A DNA stretch of 64,000 bases from Conchocele bisecta (GCA_029237695.1 CM055269.1:32659175-32723174), one strand, 5' to 3'. Positions 34,773-46,730 are shown, numbered from the stretch's first letter. Notes: a model not told the origin generated them from the sequence alone. Numbers and translations: made by a program.

Positions 34773-35144
34773 ACATTTTTCTCTCGCTTTTACTATTTTG
34801 GCGCCAGAGGTAACGCACACATCCCTAAACAGTCGTGCATTTACTTTTACACAACATTATAAAACATTTCACTTTGAACCTAATCATTGTGAAATGCATT
34901 CTGCACATTCGTGTGTTATTGTGAAAGTCCACCTCGACTCACTACAAATGCAAATATGTTACGGAGAACACCATGTCGAAAAATAAACCTCTCACTTCAG
35001 ATAATAAACAAATAAATAAATAAACGTGGATGCATGTGGTTCATAATTACCATGTCAATTGTTGTTACATGTAATAAAGATGCATTAAAAAGAAAAAGAA
35101 AACACAAAAACAATATTTAACAAAAAAATAATATATATATATAA

Positions 35145-35232
35145 TGGCCGAAGTGAGGATCGAACGCATGCAGTGCAGAATTAAAATCAAGTGCCTTCGT
35201 TGACCGCCAGTTTACCCACTGCTCCAGTATGA
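35145..35232 (-). repeat. tRNA-like sequence, SINE head or tRNA pseudogene
   Basis: Minus strand: TGGGTAAACTGG (A box like) then GCGTTCGATCC (B box). An (AT)n tract lies beside it at 35127-35142. Confidence 0.45.
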
Positions 35233-35316
35233 GAAACTGTTTTGTCAATCGCAATATATCGATTATATAAACAAAGCATGTAAACAACGCCATGTCAGGC
35301 TGGTATACTTATACGT

Positions 35317-36127
35317 ACTGTCTGTTCCACGTTTTGCTGCCGACGAACTTTTGGCTATTAAAGCCCCCTCCCCTATACGGCTCAAGTTGCCGAATTTGGC
35401 CTCCTATTGGATTTTCCCACACATAAATCCAACATGTTTCTATTTACACACACTTCGAAACTGTTTGAATTCATTTTGGTACAAAAATGAGTTTGTAGTC
35501 GATGAAAATATCAATATTTGTTGATAAACAAACAGCAGGTGCGTGTTTCAAAGCCCGATCGATTTTCCGATAGACGCTCGGGTCAACTCCTCAACTACCC
35601 GATTCGCGGCCGATGTATTCCGATATCCGGAGTTTATCGCCTCGCTTCCGAGCCGAAGCCGTTGGGTTACGGAAATTAAATTGTCAATATTGACATTTTG
35701 CACTTAGTGGTACACAAAATAAGTTTTTGTTGTCTTCACATTGCGATTAAGATGTAAATCTCAAGACTTCAGATGTATCTATTAGGCAGTATATGGTAGT
35801 TTTGTGTACTAAACATGTTTTTGTGTTTGAAAAAATCGGAAAATTGTAATACTGAGCCATTCAGGGCCTTTAAACACATTAAATCTAAAAAATATGTAAG
35901 TACTTTTTCACCAATAAAAAAAAAGTCACCCTCCCCAGAATTTCATTAAATTCCATCAAATAGTGATTTTATGGGAATTTAACATGGGGCAAAAAGGAGG
36001 AGGATAATGACCAAGAGGGTCGAAAACCTCCGAAACCTAGCGAGATAGCTTGGAAATGATGTAAATAAGAAAACAAAAGTTAGATTTTGAAAAGTTCGTC
36101 GGCAGCAATACGTGGAACAGACAGTAG
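35317..36127. mobile_element. MITE family H, subtype 2, copy 2
   Basis: Ends TACTGTCTGTTCCACG and CGTGGAACAGACAGTA, with the next ~20 bp complementary. Longer than copy 1: about 500 bp of unrelated sequence (35360-35870) sits in the left arm. Confidence 0.82.
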
Positions 36128-36333
36128 ATACATATAACAGGAAGCGACAGACATGAATGTTCAAAGGCGCCGCAAAACCTATATGTGGTTGTGACTGAAG
36201 AAATGAGGCTTATATGTTTTGCGGCCAGTGTTGCCCCAGAGCCAGTGTATGTGCGTATCGGCGCAGCCTGATCAGGATCTGCTCTCTTTGCGATTACATC
36301 AATGAAACACCTGTCATGCGTTTAACAAGCACA

Positions 36334-36892
36334 CTACCGTCTGTTTCAAGAAACCTGTCCAAATTGTATGGCCATATAAACAATACAAAAACAATAGTGT
36401 TTTATATAATGTTAAATTTTATCAAAAGTTAAGAATTAGCCTTCTTTTTATTTCGTGAAATTTGGTCAAAAATTGATTTTATTACGAAAAATGAGTTTTC
36501 TATGGGAATTTAACATGGGAAAAAAAGAGGAGGAGTCGAAAAACAAAAACAATGGAAATTGATTCTGAAACCTATATAGATAGCTTGGAAATGATCTAAC
36601 TAATAAAACAAAAGTTACATTTTGAAAATCGGTCCACTATTTCTGAAATTAGAAAAAATAAATCCCCATGTTAAATCCCCATAGACATCTTCACTCTTAG
36701 AAGATGTCTATGGGGATTTAACATGTAGAAATTGTTTTTCGCAACAAACTCAATATTTGACAAAATTTCACGAAATTAAAAGAAGGCTCATTCTTAAATT
36801 TTGCTAAAATTTAATATATCGAAAGACAATATTGTGTTTGCATTGTTTATATGGCCGTATAATTTGGGCAGGTTTCGTGAAACAGACAGTAG
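36334..36892. mobile_element. MITE family H, copy 2
   Basis: CTACCGTCTGTTTCAAGAAA to GGTTTCGTGAAACAGACAGTAG. A central hairpin lies around GAAGATGTCTATGGGGATTT (36664-36725). Confidence 0.85.
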
Positions 36893-37346
36893 ATCGTTAT
36901 CATCGTTATCAGGCTACATGAGTGAGCTATTTAATCAGGAGCTAGACTGTTCACAAATGACATAAGCTCCATTTCTCCAGTCACCGCCGGATATCGCCAC
37001 ATGCTTTATTCAAATATACACCAAGAATAGGAGGAAGTATGTCAAGAAAGCTGCGAGAAGGTCAAGGGAAATAGTAACGTCTACTCGTCGGCCTACATCT
37101 GTTAATTAAAATTAAAAACAAAACATTGAAAACAACATACTATTTTCTAGGATAAGTGTTTCAATGAAGGTAATGTTTTTTAATTATTTCCATTCTAGAA
37201 GGTATTATGATCGTGTAATTTCGATTAAAACATCGCCGATTTAGTAATCTTGAAATATCAGCATGGTGTATTGGGAATAGTGTTATCATTTGCTATGACT
37301 ACGGTATATAGCATTTAAATGGACATAACTCGACTCGTAGATACAA

Positions 37347-37589
37347 GGGGCCGTTTCACTAAACTTCGTACGACTAAAATGTTCGTCAGTGCAAAATTAT
37401 GATTGTCCGTAAAATTCACTTTAACAATGTTTTCTTGTAAACAATTGTTGGATTTACATTTATTGAGCATAGGCTGCATATGCAGCATATGCTCAATAAA
37501 TGTAAAACCATCAATTGAAATTTCAAGACGATTCTAAATTTGCACGTACGAACATTTTAGTCGTAAGAAGTTTAGTGAAACGGCCCCCA
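37347..37589. mobile_element. MITE family I, copy 2
   Basis: GGGGCCGTTTCACTAAACTT to AAGTTTAGTGAAACGGCCCC. A perfect central palindrome lies around GCATATGC (37440-37505). Confidence 0.88.
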
Positions 37590-37919
37590 GGCGATGATCT
37601 CCGGCGAGTCTCTCACCCAAGGTCAATGTCGTCAATGGCATGGTCACCCGAATTACACTGGATGAATAGTCATCAATGTGAGGAAGGTGTTGATGAAGTT
37701 TGGTAATGATCCGATAAGCGGATCAGGATATATTCAATATTGGATGCAATACTACTACTACGACGACGACGTCGGAATTGTGACCGCTATATACAAACGT
37801 GGAAATCAAGTTTACCGACTATACTTTCTGTTGAATTTAAAAATGGGTTGCTGTTATTAAATAAATCTAACCAGTCTATCAGTCGATAGCTTTTCAATAT
37901 CAAATTGTCTTTTGAATCG

Positions 37920-38130
37920 GCTTAGATCCATAGTTTGAAGTAAAGGACCTAAGTATATAAAATGCATTAAATATACTTAGAAGCGTATCAGCAATTATAA
38001 CAACAAAATAAAGGTTGTTTTATGTACTCTATGATTAGATAGAGATTATAATCTCATACAGTAACAATAAAAAATAGTCTTTAAATTTTGTTTGAAACGC
38101 TTATGCTGTTGTGTATATTTAATGCATTTT
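37920..38130. repeat. Degenerate copy of hairpin M next to J
   Basis: GTTTGAAGTAAAGGACCTAAG...ATACTTAGAAGC and a downstream arm AACGCTTATGC...TATTTAATGC echo 46731-46988. Confidence 0.55.
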
Positions 38131-38152
38131 TTCGTATATTTCTATCAGAGAT

Positions 38153-38446
38153 CAGTAGCCTATTTCACCAACATTGCAAAGTATACTTTTCTAGCAAAGT
38201 ATACTTTGAGGGAGTAATCATTTATTTTCCCCGAAATGCATTATGTCATAGAGAACTAACGACTGCATATATTTGATGATTAAAAGTATGCATAATTTAT
38301 ACTGAATGTATTACATTATCACAGCCAAAATGGCTGTGATAATGTAATAAATTCAGTATAATAAAAAATAATAAATTTATCCTAAAATTGAAAATTTCTC
38401 CCTCAAAGTATACTTTGCTAGAAAAGTATACTTTGCAATGTTGGTG
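38153..38446. mobile_element. Hairpin MITE J, copy 1, abutting the assembly gap
   Basis: AGCCTATTTCACCAACATTG...AAAGTATACTTTTCTAGC with a central TTATCACAGCCA/TGGCTGTGATAA hairpin. The element stops at the gap within its final arm. Confidence 0.88.
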
Positions 38447-38946
38447 NNNNNNNNNNNNNNNNNNNNNNNNNNNNNNNNNNNNNNNNNNNNNNNNNNNNNN
38501 NNNNNNNNNNNNNNNNNNNNNNNNNNNNNNNNNNNNNNNNNNNNNNNNNNNNNNNNNNNNNNNNNNNNNNNNNNNNNNNNNNNNNNNNNNNNNNNNNNNN
38601 NNNNNNNNNNNNNNNNNNNNNNNNNNNNNNNNNNNNNNNNNNNNNNNNNNNNNNNNNNNNNNNNNNNNNNNNNNNNNNNNNNNNNNNNNNNNNNNNNNNN
38701 NNNNNNNNNNNNNNNNNNNNNNNNNNNNNNNNNNNNNNNNNNNNNNNNNNNNNNNNNNNNNNNNNNNNNNNNNNNNNNNNNNNNNNNNNNNNNNNNNNNN
38801 NNNNNNNNNNNNNNNNNNNNNNNNNNNNNNNNNNNNNNNNNNNNNNNNNNNNNNNNNNNNNNNNNNNNNNNNNNNNNNNNNNNNNNNNNNNNNNNNNNNN
38901 NNNNNNNNNNNNNNNNNNNNNNNNNNNNNNNNNNNNNNNNNNNNNN
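38447..38946. other. Assembly gap, 500 N
   Basis: Exactly 500 N, a conventional placeholder length, so the true distance is unknown. Any open frame drawn across it is meaningless. Confidence 1.
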
Positions 38947-39331
38947 ACATGAACTTGCCGGTTTCTCTTTGTCGCTTGTCACTTTCATGTATTACTAAAA
39001 CAATCAAGCTCATCTGTCTATACAGTCATTATTCAATGCCAAACATGCTTCTAGTGTGTCAACTTGCAAAATGTTGTAAATGTTGGCGTATACTCTATGT
39101 GTACCGGTAGATACGTAGATACTGTAACGTCGTTTTACGTGACGTCTCATTTGATCATACGACCTGCATAGTGGTGTTGTATAAAATATAATATCTTAAT
39201 GAATATTGCATATATCATGATCAAATAAAAAGCATTCAATTCATCATACAACTATCATTGTCATAGCAACAAAATGTTAATTTGACCAAGAATTTCCCGA
39301 AGACAGGTTTTCTCGCGACGCGGCTCATATA
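38947..39331. repeat. Dispersed repeat, partner of 12572-12985
   Basis: Begins at the contig edge with ACATGAACTTGCCGG and ends TCTCGCGACGCGGCTCATAT. Same orientation as the partner. Confidence 0.85.
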
Positions 39332-39334
39332 GCA

Positions 39335-40940
39335 GTGTAATCTGATACGGGGCTGCATTATTTTCAAGAATAATGTTTTCACACTTATTAATTTTATTGC
39401 AAATAGTTCAGACTCAGGACTGATCTGTGTCTACACCGTTCGCAATTTTTGTGTGTGTGTTTTTCAGTAAGAAATAAACGCTGAAATATAGCATAGGACT
39501 GGATCTCTATAGATTGATTTGCAAAGGAATATAACTAGCTACGACCTCTCATTAAACATAACCGCAGTGGGGTCCCAAATATGCCATTTGTGCCCCATGC
39601 CAGGCCTAAAAAAAACATCTAAGAATGAACCGGGCTAACGGACCACGCCCGGGGGTGGTGGGGACATCCCTATGTGCAGCCCATATGGTCCGGTCTTGGG
39701 TTTTGGGATTTGATGGCCCAGCACTGACAGTCTAAAAATTGCCGAGTTTCAAGTTAAAATATACATAATATGCACAATTCAATGTCCTGATTTTCTACAT
39801 TTTCCCAGGGAGCTAGCTAACCTTCATACACAAACCGAAGAAACAATCAGATTGGCATATATAATTGCAATGAATTAGTATTATGTGATCCCACTATGAC
39901 TATTTGACATGCAGAACCAGGCTGATTGGAGCAAAGTTGGCTTTCACGAATGTATCTCCCGTTAACGTTGAACATTCACGGACACCTCTAACCCTAAATC
40001 TTGGATCCGCTCCTGATAACGATATTTTTTTGCCAAAAACGGGCATCGATTGAAAAAATCTAATAATTATCCCGGCGTTAAAGCTTTATATATACATGTA
40101 CATATATTTTTTCATGAAGTGTGTGAAGAGTTAGATCAGGAGAAAAGGTACCTTATTGAAACCGGCATAGCTAAACTGTACTTTCAGAAGTAGCATTTTC
40201 ATGGATTGTTCAGGTGAAACATAGCTAATTTTGTTTTCATAAGGTACGTTTACCGACAAATTATCCATTGTTGGTTCACAAGAAAAGGTACTATGAATTT
40301 TTCAAAATGAGACCAGCATAGCTCGCTGTGAGTGCGATAGAATGGTTTATTTTCTTTTTCAGAAGGTGCATTTTTCTGATGAATTGTCTGGTTACGGTTC
40401 ACGAGAAACGATACCTCCGTCACACAATTTTCAAATTGAGGCCACCGTATCTTTCATTGGTCGAACAATTATGGCAAGCAATTATCTTTGTTGTCGTCCG
40501 TTCCTGAGACGACCACCATGCTACGTGACCCACACGCGCGCTTACTTCGGTGTCACACGGCCAATCACAAACTAATCTTGCAATTCAAATCAAATTTAGG
40601 GGCGGAGCTAGTCGATGGGGCGGGCCAACTAAGTAAGATATAGTTCACTTATTGGTTGCCCCCGTTTCTCGACAAATGGAAGCAGAATATTTTGTCTCAA
40701 ATAATGGCATATTGCAAATATTTATTAAATTTTATCAATACATTTTGCATTAACTCAAAAGTCCCCGCATTGGTGACGCAACTTCCTGTGATGCGCACTA
40801 CGCACCAGGCTGCTGCTAGTACATCACGTCACATTATCATATCATACTCAAACATGGACACTGAGAAGGAAACAAACAGACAATAGGACGGCGGGCCAAA
40901 ACAAACAGTCAGAAAGAAATGTTGTATTATTTATTAAGAT
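39335..40940. other. Unassigned sequence
   Basis: No gene recognised. The open frame at 40342-40575 has an in-frame Cys/Arg-rich end but no domain or splice support. Confidence 0.5.
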
Positions 40941-40946
40941 GAATCA

Positions 40947-41190
40947 GGGGTCCGTTTCACTAAACTTCGTACGACTAAAATATTCGTAAGTGCAGATTTA
41001 GAATAGTCTGTAAATTTCAATTGATGGATTTACATTTATTGAGCATAGACTGCATATGCAGTCTATGCTCAATAAATGTAAATCCAATAATTATTTACAA
41101 TAACATATTGTTAATGTAAAATTTACAGACTATCATAATTTTGCACTTACGAATATTTTAGTCGTACGAAGTTTAGTGAAACGGCCCCCA
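40947..41190. mobile_element. MITE family I, copy 3
   Basis: GGGGTCCGTTTCACTAAACT to AGTTTAGTGAAACGGCCCCC, with the same CATATGC-centred palindrome. Confidence 0.88.
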
Positions 41191-41627
41191 GCATCTATAG
41201 TTCAATGATTTAAACATAATACAACAACGTTCAAACGGGAATACAATATGAACGACACCGTGCGTCCTCCGATTCCCAACTTATTTATTGGCCACATGCA
41301 CCATGTCCCTAAGGAAGGAAGCTGCACTCTGAAACAGAAATATACATGCATTAGGTATCATTATGATGTGGGAAAAAAAAAATGTCGTCTACTGTTGTTT
41401 CATATTATGTCCTTTTCTCGGTGAAAACATGGTTTGACAGCACTTTATAACGTGTTGTAAAATCATGTTGAGAAAAATGGAGAAAAAAATATACAGTAGG
41501 CGAAAAACACACAGCATTGTAACGTTGGGTTAATCTATATACAATCCGGGCATGCGATATGGAATTTTCTGCTTTACATTTACATGGGAATTTTCCGAAA
41601 CTGATATATGGAAGCTCGGCAATTTAT

Positions 41628-41835
41628 CCCGTCAACACTGCGTATGTGCTGTGAAACACGGTGCCGTGAAACATTTTTGATATCCATTCAATACAATGTT
41701 TTTTACAGCCATTTTACAGCCATTTGTAGGTGTTGACGGGATAAATAGAATAGTAGGTTAGTGCCGTGAATGGGAAAACATATCTGGCGCGGCAGCCTTG
41801 CCAGATATTTTCCCCATTAACCTACTATTCTCTAT
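41628..41835. mobile_element. Composite hairpin repeat G, copy 3 (shortened)
   Basis: TTTATCCCGTCAACACTG...GTGTTGACGGGATAAATAG then TAGGTTAGTGCCGTGAATGG, with a shortened second hairpin (TCTGGCGCGGCAGCCTTGCC...AACCTACTATT). Confidence 0.75.
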
Positions 41836-43036
41836 ATATGTGGCACCGAAAGATGACAAATCCTCGTATAAATTGAAATTGACAGCGTGAACGTGTGTAG
41901 AGCCGGTTTTTGTAAAACACCCGAGTTCTTGTAATCCCAAATATTTTTATTGTGATGCAAAAAACTGAGGGTTACACACAGGCACGTAGTCAACGGCATT
42001 TTCAATGAAAAGTCTATTTCATTTTCTCTCACTCGACTATAGTGTAGCAAAAAGTTGGACAAAATGACAGAGTTAAAATTGCACTCGGTCACCGCGCAAA
42101 AGCTTGAGTATCGAGCTAGGAAAGTTGGGTCAGGCACAAACATACTTTATTTCAAGTTGAAAGCAATCATATTTCATGTATCGCCATATTAATATTTGGG
42201 GTTACGAAAACGTCAATGGTTTTTGTAACAAAACCCGGGGGGTTACAAAAACCGGCTCTACAAACATGCATTTGGATGAGAATTCAAAATTATTTGAAAT
42301 GTAAGGTGATGTGTCAAAGCAAATAGCCTAGATCTACACTATAATGAATATGTTTGCATGTCGGCGGTCCGAAATACAATGTGTTGACGGGATAAATAGA
42401 ATAGTAGGTTAGTGCCGTGAATGGGAAAACATATCTGGCGCGGCAGCCTTGCCAGATATTTTCCCCATTAACCTACTATTCTCTATATATGTGGCACCGA
42501 AAGATGACAAATCCTCGTATAAATTGAAATTGACAGCGTGAACGTGTGTAGAGCCGGTTTTTGTAAAACACCCGAGTTCTTGTAATCCCAAATATTTTTA
42601 TTGTGATGCAAAAACTGAGGGTTACACAAAAACAGGCACGTAAGTCAACGGCATTTTCAATGAAAAGTCTATTTCATTTTCTCTCACTCGACTATAGTGT
42701 AGCAAAAAGTTGGACAAAATGACAGAGTTAAAATTGCACTCGGTCACCGCGCAAAAGCTTGAGTATCGAGCTAGGAAAGTTGGGTCAGGCACAAACATAC
42801 TTTATTTCAAGTTGAAAGCAATCATATTTCATGTATCGCCATATTAATATTTGGGGTTACGAAAACGTCAATGGTTTTTGTAACAAAACCCGGGGGGTTA
42901 CAAAAACCGGCTCTACAAACATGCATTTGGATGAGAATTCAAAATTATTTGAAATGTAAGGTGATGTGTCAAAGCAAATAGCCTAGATCTACACTATAAT
43001 GAATATGTTTGCATGTCGGCGGTCCGAAATACAATG
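41730..43036. repeat. Tandem duplication, 2 x ~651 bp
   Basis: 41730-42380 and 42381-43036 are about 99% identical, both starting GTGTTGACGGGATAAATAGA and ending GGCGGTCCGAAATACAATG. The differences seen are small indels near 41955-41990 and 42608-42645. Confidence 0.95.
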
Positions 43037-43052
43037 TCATTACATTTCATTA

Positions 43053-43152
43053 CGGTGGGGTCAGCGTGTAAGTGCACACACGAACGAACACGACAGGTTG
43101 GAACCAACCTGTCGTGTTCGTTCGTGTGTGCACTTACACGCTGACCCCACTG
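43053..43152. mobile_element. 100-bp near-perfect hairpin, copy 2, TA target
   Basis: CGGTGGGGTCAGCGTG...CACGCTGACCCCACTG flanked by TA. Nearly identical to 32983-33082. Confidence 0.92.
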
Positions 43153-43439
43153 TAAATACGTTTACCATATTACAAATGGCGTCAAAACGTGACAAAATGT
43201 TCATAGTATTCCTCATGTATTGTGATAATTTTGTCAACTTTTGACTTTACTTATGAAAGGCAAGGTCTGGGATCACGCCATTTTTAAATACTGTTTAAAT
43301 ACAGTATATTTACTTTGATATCTGTCTAACGGATGGCGGATTTTATAAAATATAGCACAGCACATGCGAAACTGGCGGATTTTATAAAACATAGCACAGC
43401 ACATGCGAAACTGTGTACCCTTTATTGTACCGTTTGCTT

Positions 43440-43625
43440 TAACCCTTAAACCGCTACTCACAACAATTGTCGTCTGCTATTGCTTTTATATCTTGCCTTA
43501 TTTCTCAATAAAAACATGGTTTGACAGCACTTTAGAAACATTTACAATAGAAATGATTCTAAAGTGCTGTCAAAGCATGTTGTAAATTATTCTAAAGTGC
43601 TGTCAAAGCATGTTTTTGATGATAA
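43440..43625. repeat. Dispersed repeat K, copy 1
   Basis: ACAATTGTCGTCTGCT, CTTGCCTTATTTCTCAATAA, then GGTTTGACAGCACTTTAGAA and inverted copies of AAAGTGCTGTCAAA. Partner at 51285-51470; a fragment is at 41400-41470. Confidence 0.75.
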
Positions 43626-43679
43626 CAATTGAAAATATAAAATAAATCAATTTTTATGTCACAGGTCCGCGTCTTGCAC

Positions 43680-44034
43680 CTGGAGTGTACAGTACCCATT
43701 CCAGTTTTCCAGACTAGATTGAAGGCCTCGGAGGTGATGGACCCATCGAACGGCAGCTTCGTGAATCCTTGAAAGGTGCCGGACCATTTTCCGAAAGGCG
43801 GGGTGACGAATGTGGTTAATATGCCCTCGCCAGAGCCGCGGGAATCGCTGACTAACAGCTTGATCCGCCCGCTATCGCAGACCATCTCCACTACAGCGCT
43901 GGCGTTGTGGCAGTTGATCCACCAAAGGTACGAGCTCGAATCGTTGGAGAAGAAAAAGTCGGCCGTATCTGGGGCAAGGGCATCGCCTGAAAGGTTGTAG
44001 GTACAATAATTCGCCTCCGACATGTTATCTACGA
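43680..44034 (-). CDS. Exon 5 of candidate host gene (unrecognised extracellular protein)
   Basis: Minus-strand open segment with clear coding character: high GC at third positions against an AT-rich background. It reads VDNMSEANYCTYNLSG through SSYLWWINCHNASAVVEMVCD and GKWSGTFQGFTKLPFDG to GTVHS. An acceptor AAATTGTAG precedes it, and a donor CTCCAG/GTGCAAG ends it in phase 2. It contains sequons NLS, NDS and NAS and Cys residues, fitting an extracellular domain. The start phase fits exon 4 (52605-52684). Following exons would lie below 43680 and were not found. I do not recognise the family. It could also begin at the internal ATG as a separate gene. Confidence 0.55.
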
Positions 44035-44109
44035 CTACAATTTGACCCATTCAAAAAATGTGAGCAACCGAAGTGCATACCCAAACCCGTTGTATGTAGG
44101 TCAAAATTT

Positions 44110-44510
44110 AGTAAACTGTCTATTTTATACATCTAAACAAATAATTTTTGATGTAGAACTGGTAAATTGCCAAAAATAATAGAACAGGGAAATCATTTTC
44201 CAATGGAAGCCATCTTTTCTCTTGTTGTTGTTCAACATTCAACATAACGAAATGAGGCTTTCAAATTTACAAGATTTACATGTAATTGTCAGATAAACAC
44301 CTTGACATGGTAAAATAACCAATTTCTGCATATATATATTAATAATTTATTGAAACAGCTTTGACAATTTTATGTCACTAACATATCAAACACGCCGGAT
44401 AACCGATTGCAAAAATCACTCTTCCATGCGTTATATTAAAGAGATGGGGTTAAATTGTTACCCTCGCGAGAGGTATGGAGCGGGGTAGCAATTTTGTTTC
44501 TCGAAAGGTT
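44110..44510 (+). repeat. Inverted duplicate, partner of 51765-52140
   Basis: Reverse complement of 51765-52140 at about 88-90%, from TGTAGAACTGGTAAATTGCC to CTCGCGAGAGGTATGG. Confidence 0.88.
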
Positions 44511-44596
44511 GATGTAATGGAAATAAGTTTCAAAATATGTTTTACAAACCCACTGGTGCTTCACTCCGCGCCGGCGTAAACTGTTTCACTATAGCA

Positions 44597-44741
44597 ATGA
44601 ATGGCTTTTTGTGGAATTTATCGGGGTATAAACTTGGAAACGTCGCGGGAATACTGGACGAGGCCTTCCGGCCTTCGTCCAGTATTCCCGCGACTTTTCC
44701 AAGTTTATACCCCCGATAAATTCCACAAAAAGGCCATTCAT
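44597..44741. mobile_element. Hairpin element, ~70-bp arms
   Basis: AATGAATGGCTTTTTGTGG...GTCGCGGGAATACTGGACGA folds onto TCGTCCAGTATTCCCGCGAC...CCACAAAAAGGCCATTCATT. Confidence 0.88.
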
Positions 44742-45016
44742 TCCTTATAATTCCAGCATTTAAAATAAATGCATCAAGAACATGTGTTTATTTTCGGTTT
44801 TCTTCAGAATTATTTTAACTGCGCCTCACAGTTACGGAAAGTAGTTCGGCGTGGGAGTTTACTGGGATATACATTTTGGACAGAGACTTGCTACGGGCCA
44901 AACAAATGTTAGGGAATTGTGTAAATATATTTGTGCTGGAATTATAGGCGCCGTATTTCTGGCGAATTCCCATTCAGCTACATGTAGAAGATACGACATA
45001 AACACATTTTCGTCTA

Positions 45017-45246
45017 TTAACCCTTTCACCCAAAAGTAACTGAATGGGCGATATGTTAATTTTGCAACCAATCCAATCATCGCAAAATGATTTTCAGACT
45101 ATTCCATTTATAAAAAGGGGGTATTTGTTGAAAATTACTTTCAAACAGTGCAGATCCTGATGAGACGGCTCGTTACGAGCCGGCTCATCTGGATCTGCAC
45201 TGTTTGCATAAACCGATATAGCGGGCTTTCGGGTTCAAAGGATTAA
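45017..45246 (+). mobile_element. Hairpin MITE F, copy 1
   Basis: TTAACCCTTTCACCC to GGGTTCAAAGGATTAA. Contains GTGCAGATCCTGATGAGACG, a GGCTCGTTACGAGCC loop and CATCTGGATCTGCACTG. Confidence 0.85.
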
Positions 45247-45401
45247 CCGGCGCAAACAAATTGTCAGGAAACCGGTGCATTTTCCAACATGATACATCAT
45301 ACGCTGGCGCGCAGTGCAGCACAGTGCATTTCACTACATATTGTTCATTAATGACGTCATAGTGGAACGCGTATATTTTAGCTAATTAAAAAATTGAAAC
45401 C

Positions 45402-45902
45402 TTAAAGGTACATTTCAACTTAGTAGACACAAAATGTTCTATATATCAGAGACATAATCTGAGACATTTTCTGGCAAAATAAACATTCATTCACCATTGC
45501 CCCACGTATATTGATCGGCATTATTATACATTATATCAGACGTAAAAAACACACACTGATATCAGGGGCGATAACCGTGTTTCCTTAAAATTTTTACGAA
45601 CATTGCTATTTATTCTCTGTATTTATTTTTTGATGTGCAATGCTCATACTTTATAATATGTCGAAAAAAATATTTGTTCATGTGACACATTTAATTAGAA
45701 TAAATAATTAAAAAATATCATGCTCATTTGCATATGAAAATAGCCTGATACCACCGCGCGTCACTATCAGTAAAATAAATCATTATATCTGTATAGCGGG
45801 CACTCGTACTTTATAGAACTGGCGGAATAGTGACACAATTATACAATTATTCAATTCCTATAAAGAACAGTTTGTGCCTACTGAGTGGGCATGTACCTTT
45901 AA
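45402..45902. mobile_element. TTAA-1 MITE, copy 3
   Basis: TTAA/AGGTACATTTCAACTTAGTA on the left and TACTGAGTGGGCATGTACCT/TTAA on the right. Confidence 0.85.
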
Positions 45903-45998
45903 TATATTTTGTAATCATTTTAAAACAGAGGGTTTTTAACATTAATTTCATCTTATCAATTTGTATTATTTAAAGGAATAATTTTTTTTTATTGACAG

Positions 45999-46230
45999 TT
46001 AATCATTTCACACCTAAGTAACTGGAATGGACTGCGATATGTTAATTTTCCGACCACTCCCATCATCACAAAGTGATTTTCAGACTGGTCCATTTGCGAA
46101 AAGGGAGTGCTTTTATTCTAAGAAGAAATGAAAATTAGTTTCAAAATGTGCAGTCCCTGATGAGACGGCTCGTTACGAGCCGTCTCATCTGGAATTGCAC
46201 TGTTTGCACACACAGCGATAACGGGCTTTC
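45999..46230 (+). mobile_element. Hairpin MITE F, copy 2, right end lost
   Basis: TTAATCATTTCACACC start and the same GAGACGGCTCGTTACGAGCC core; truncated against MITE J at about 46231. Confidence 0.8.
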
Positions 46231-46557
46231 AGTAACCTAGTTCACCAACATTGCAAAGTATACTTTTCTAGCAAAGTATACTTTTCTAGCAAAGTATATC
46301 TTTGAGGGACAAATTTTGAATTATAGGATAAATTTATTAATTTTTATTATACTGAATTTATTACATTAGCACAGCCATTTTGGCTGTGATAATGTAATAA
46401 ATTCAGTATAATAATTCTTCATACTTTTAATCATCAAATATACACAGTCGTTAGTTCTATATGAAATAATGCATTTCAGGAAAAATAAATTATTTCTCCC
46501 TCAAAGTATATTTTGCTAGAAAAGTATACTTTGCAATGTTGGTGAAATAGGCTACTG
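46231..46557. mobile_element. Hairpin MITE J, copy 2 (complete)
   Basis: CAGTAACCTAGTTCACCAAC to GTTGGTGAAATAGGCTACTG. One arm has an extra CTAGCAAAGTATACTTTT unit. The centre is CACAGCCATTTTGGCTGTG. Confidence 0.88.
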
Positions 46558-46730
46558 GTCCCGAGGGTTAAAACTCGTGAAGGCGCTGGGTCTCTTTTGT
46601 GTTTTGCAATCAATGGCTACTAAATGTTTTATTTAAATGAATTACACTAGCGTTTATTATGGCACTTTCTTTCTGAATGTTGGATAGTACATTGTATTAT
46701 CAGTTCACAACAAAACATAACCTTCCTTAC

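Larger units (their letters stand above)
36120..38446 (+). repeat. Left member of a large inverted duplication (partner 62248-64000)
   Basis: 36120-37589 matches the reverse complement of 62531-64000 at about 99% (single indels and few substitutions). 38153-38446 matches the reverse complement of 62248-62527. The ~560 bp between (37590-38150) are absent from the partner. Confidence 0.95.

Noticed and set aside
36214..36432. 72-residue Cys-rich small protein, repeated at 63687-63905
   Set aside because: Lies within the dispersed repeat and a MITE H arm; its two copies reflect the inverted duplication, not conservation of a gene.
38297..39110. Long open frames across 38447-38946 and 61748-62247
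   Set aside because: They are made of X residues from N runs and carry no information.
41758..42591. Duplicate 60-residue proteins on the minus strand (41758-41940 and 42409-42591)
   Set aside because: They are identical because of the 651-bp tandem duplication, and overlap hairpin repeat G; no coding signature.
44859..45080. Minus-strand open frame as a further exon of the candidate gene
   Set aside because: Overlaps MITE F, lacks splice signals, and lies between exons 4 and 5 where the phases already agree.
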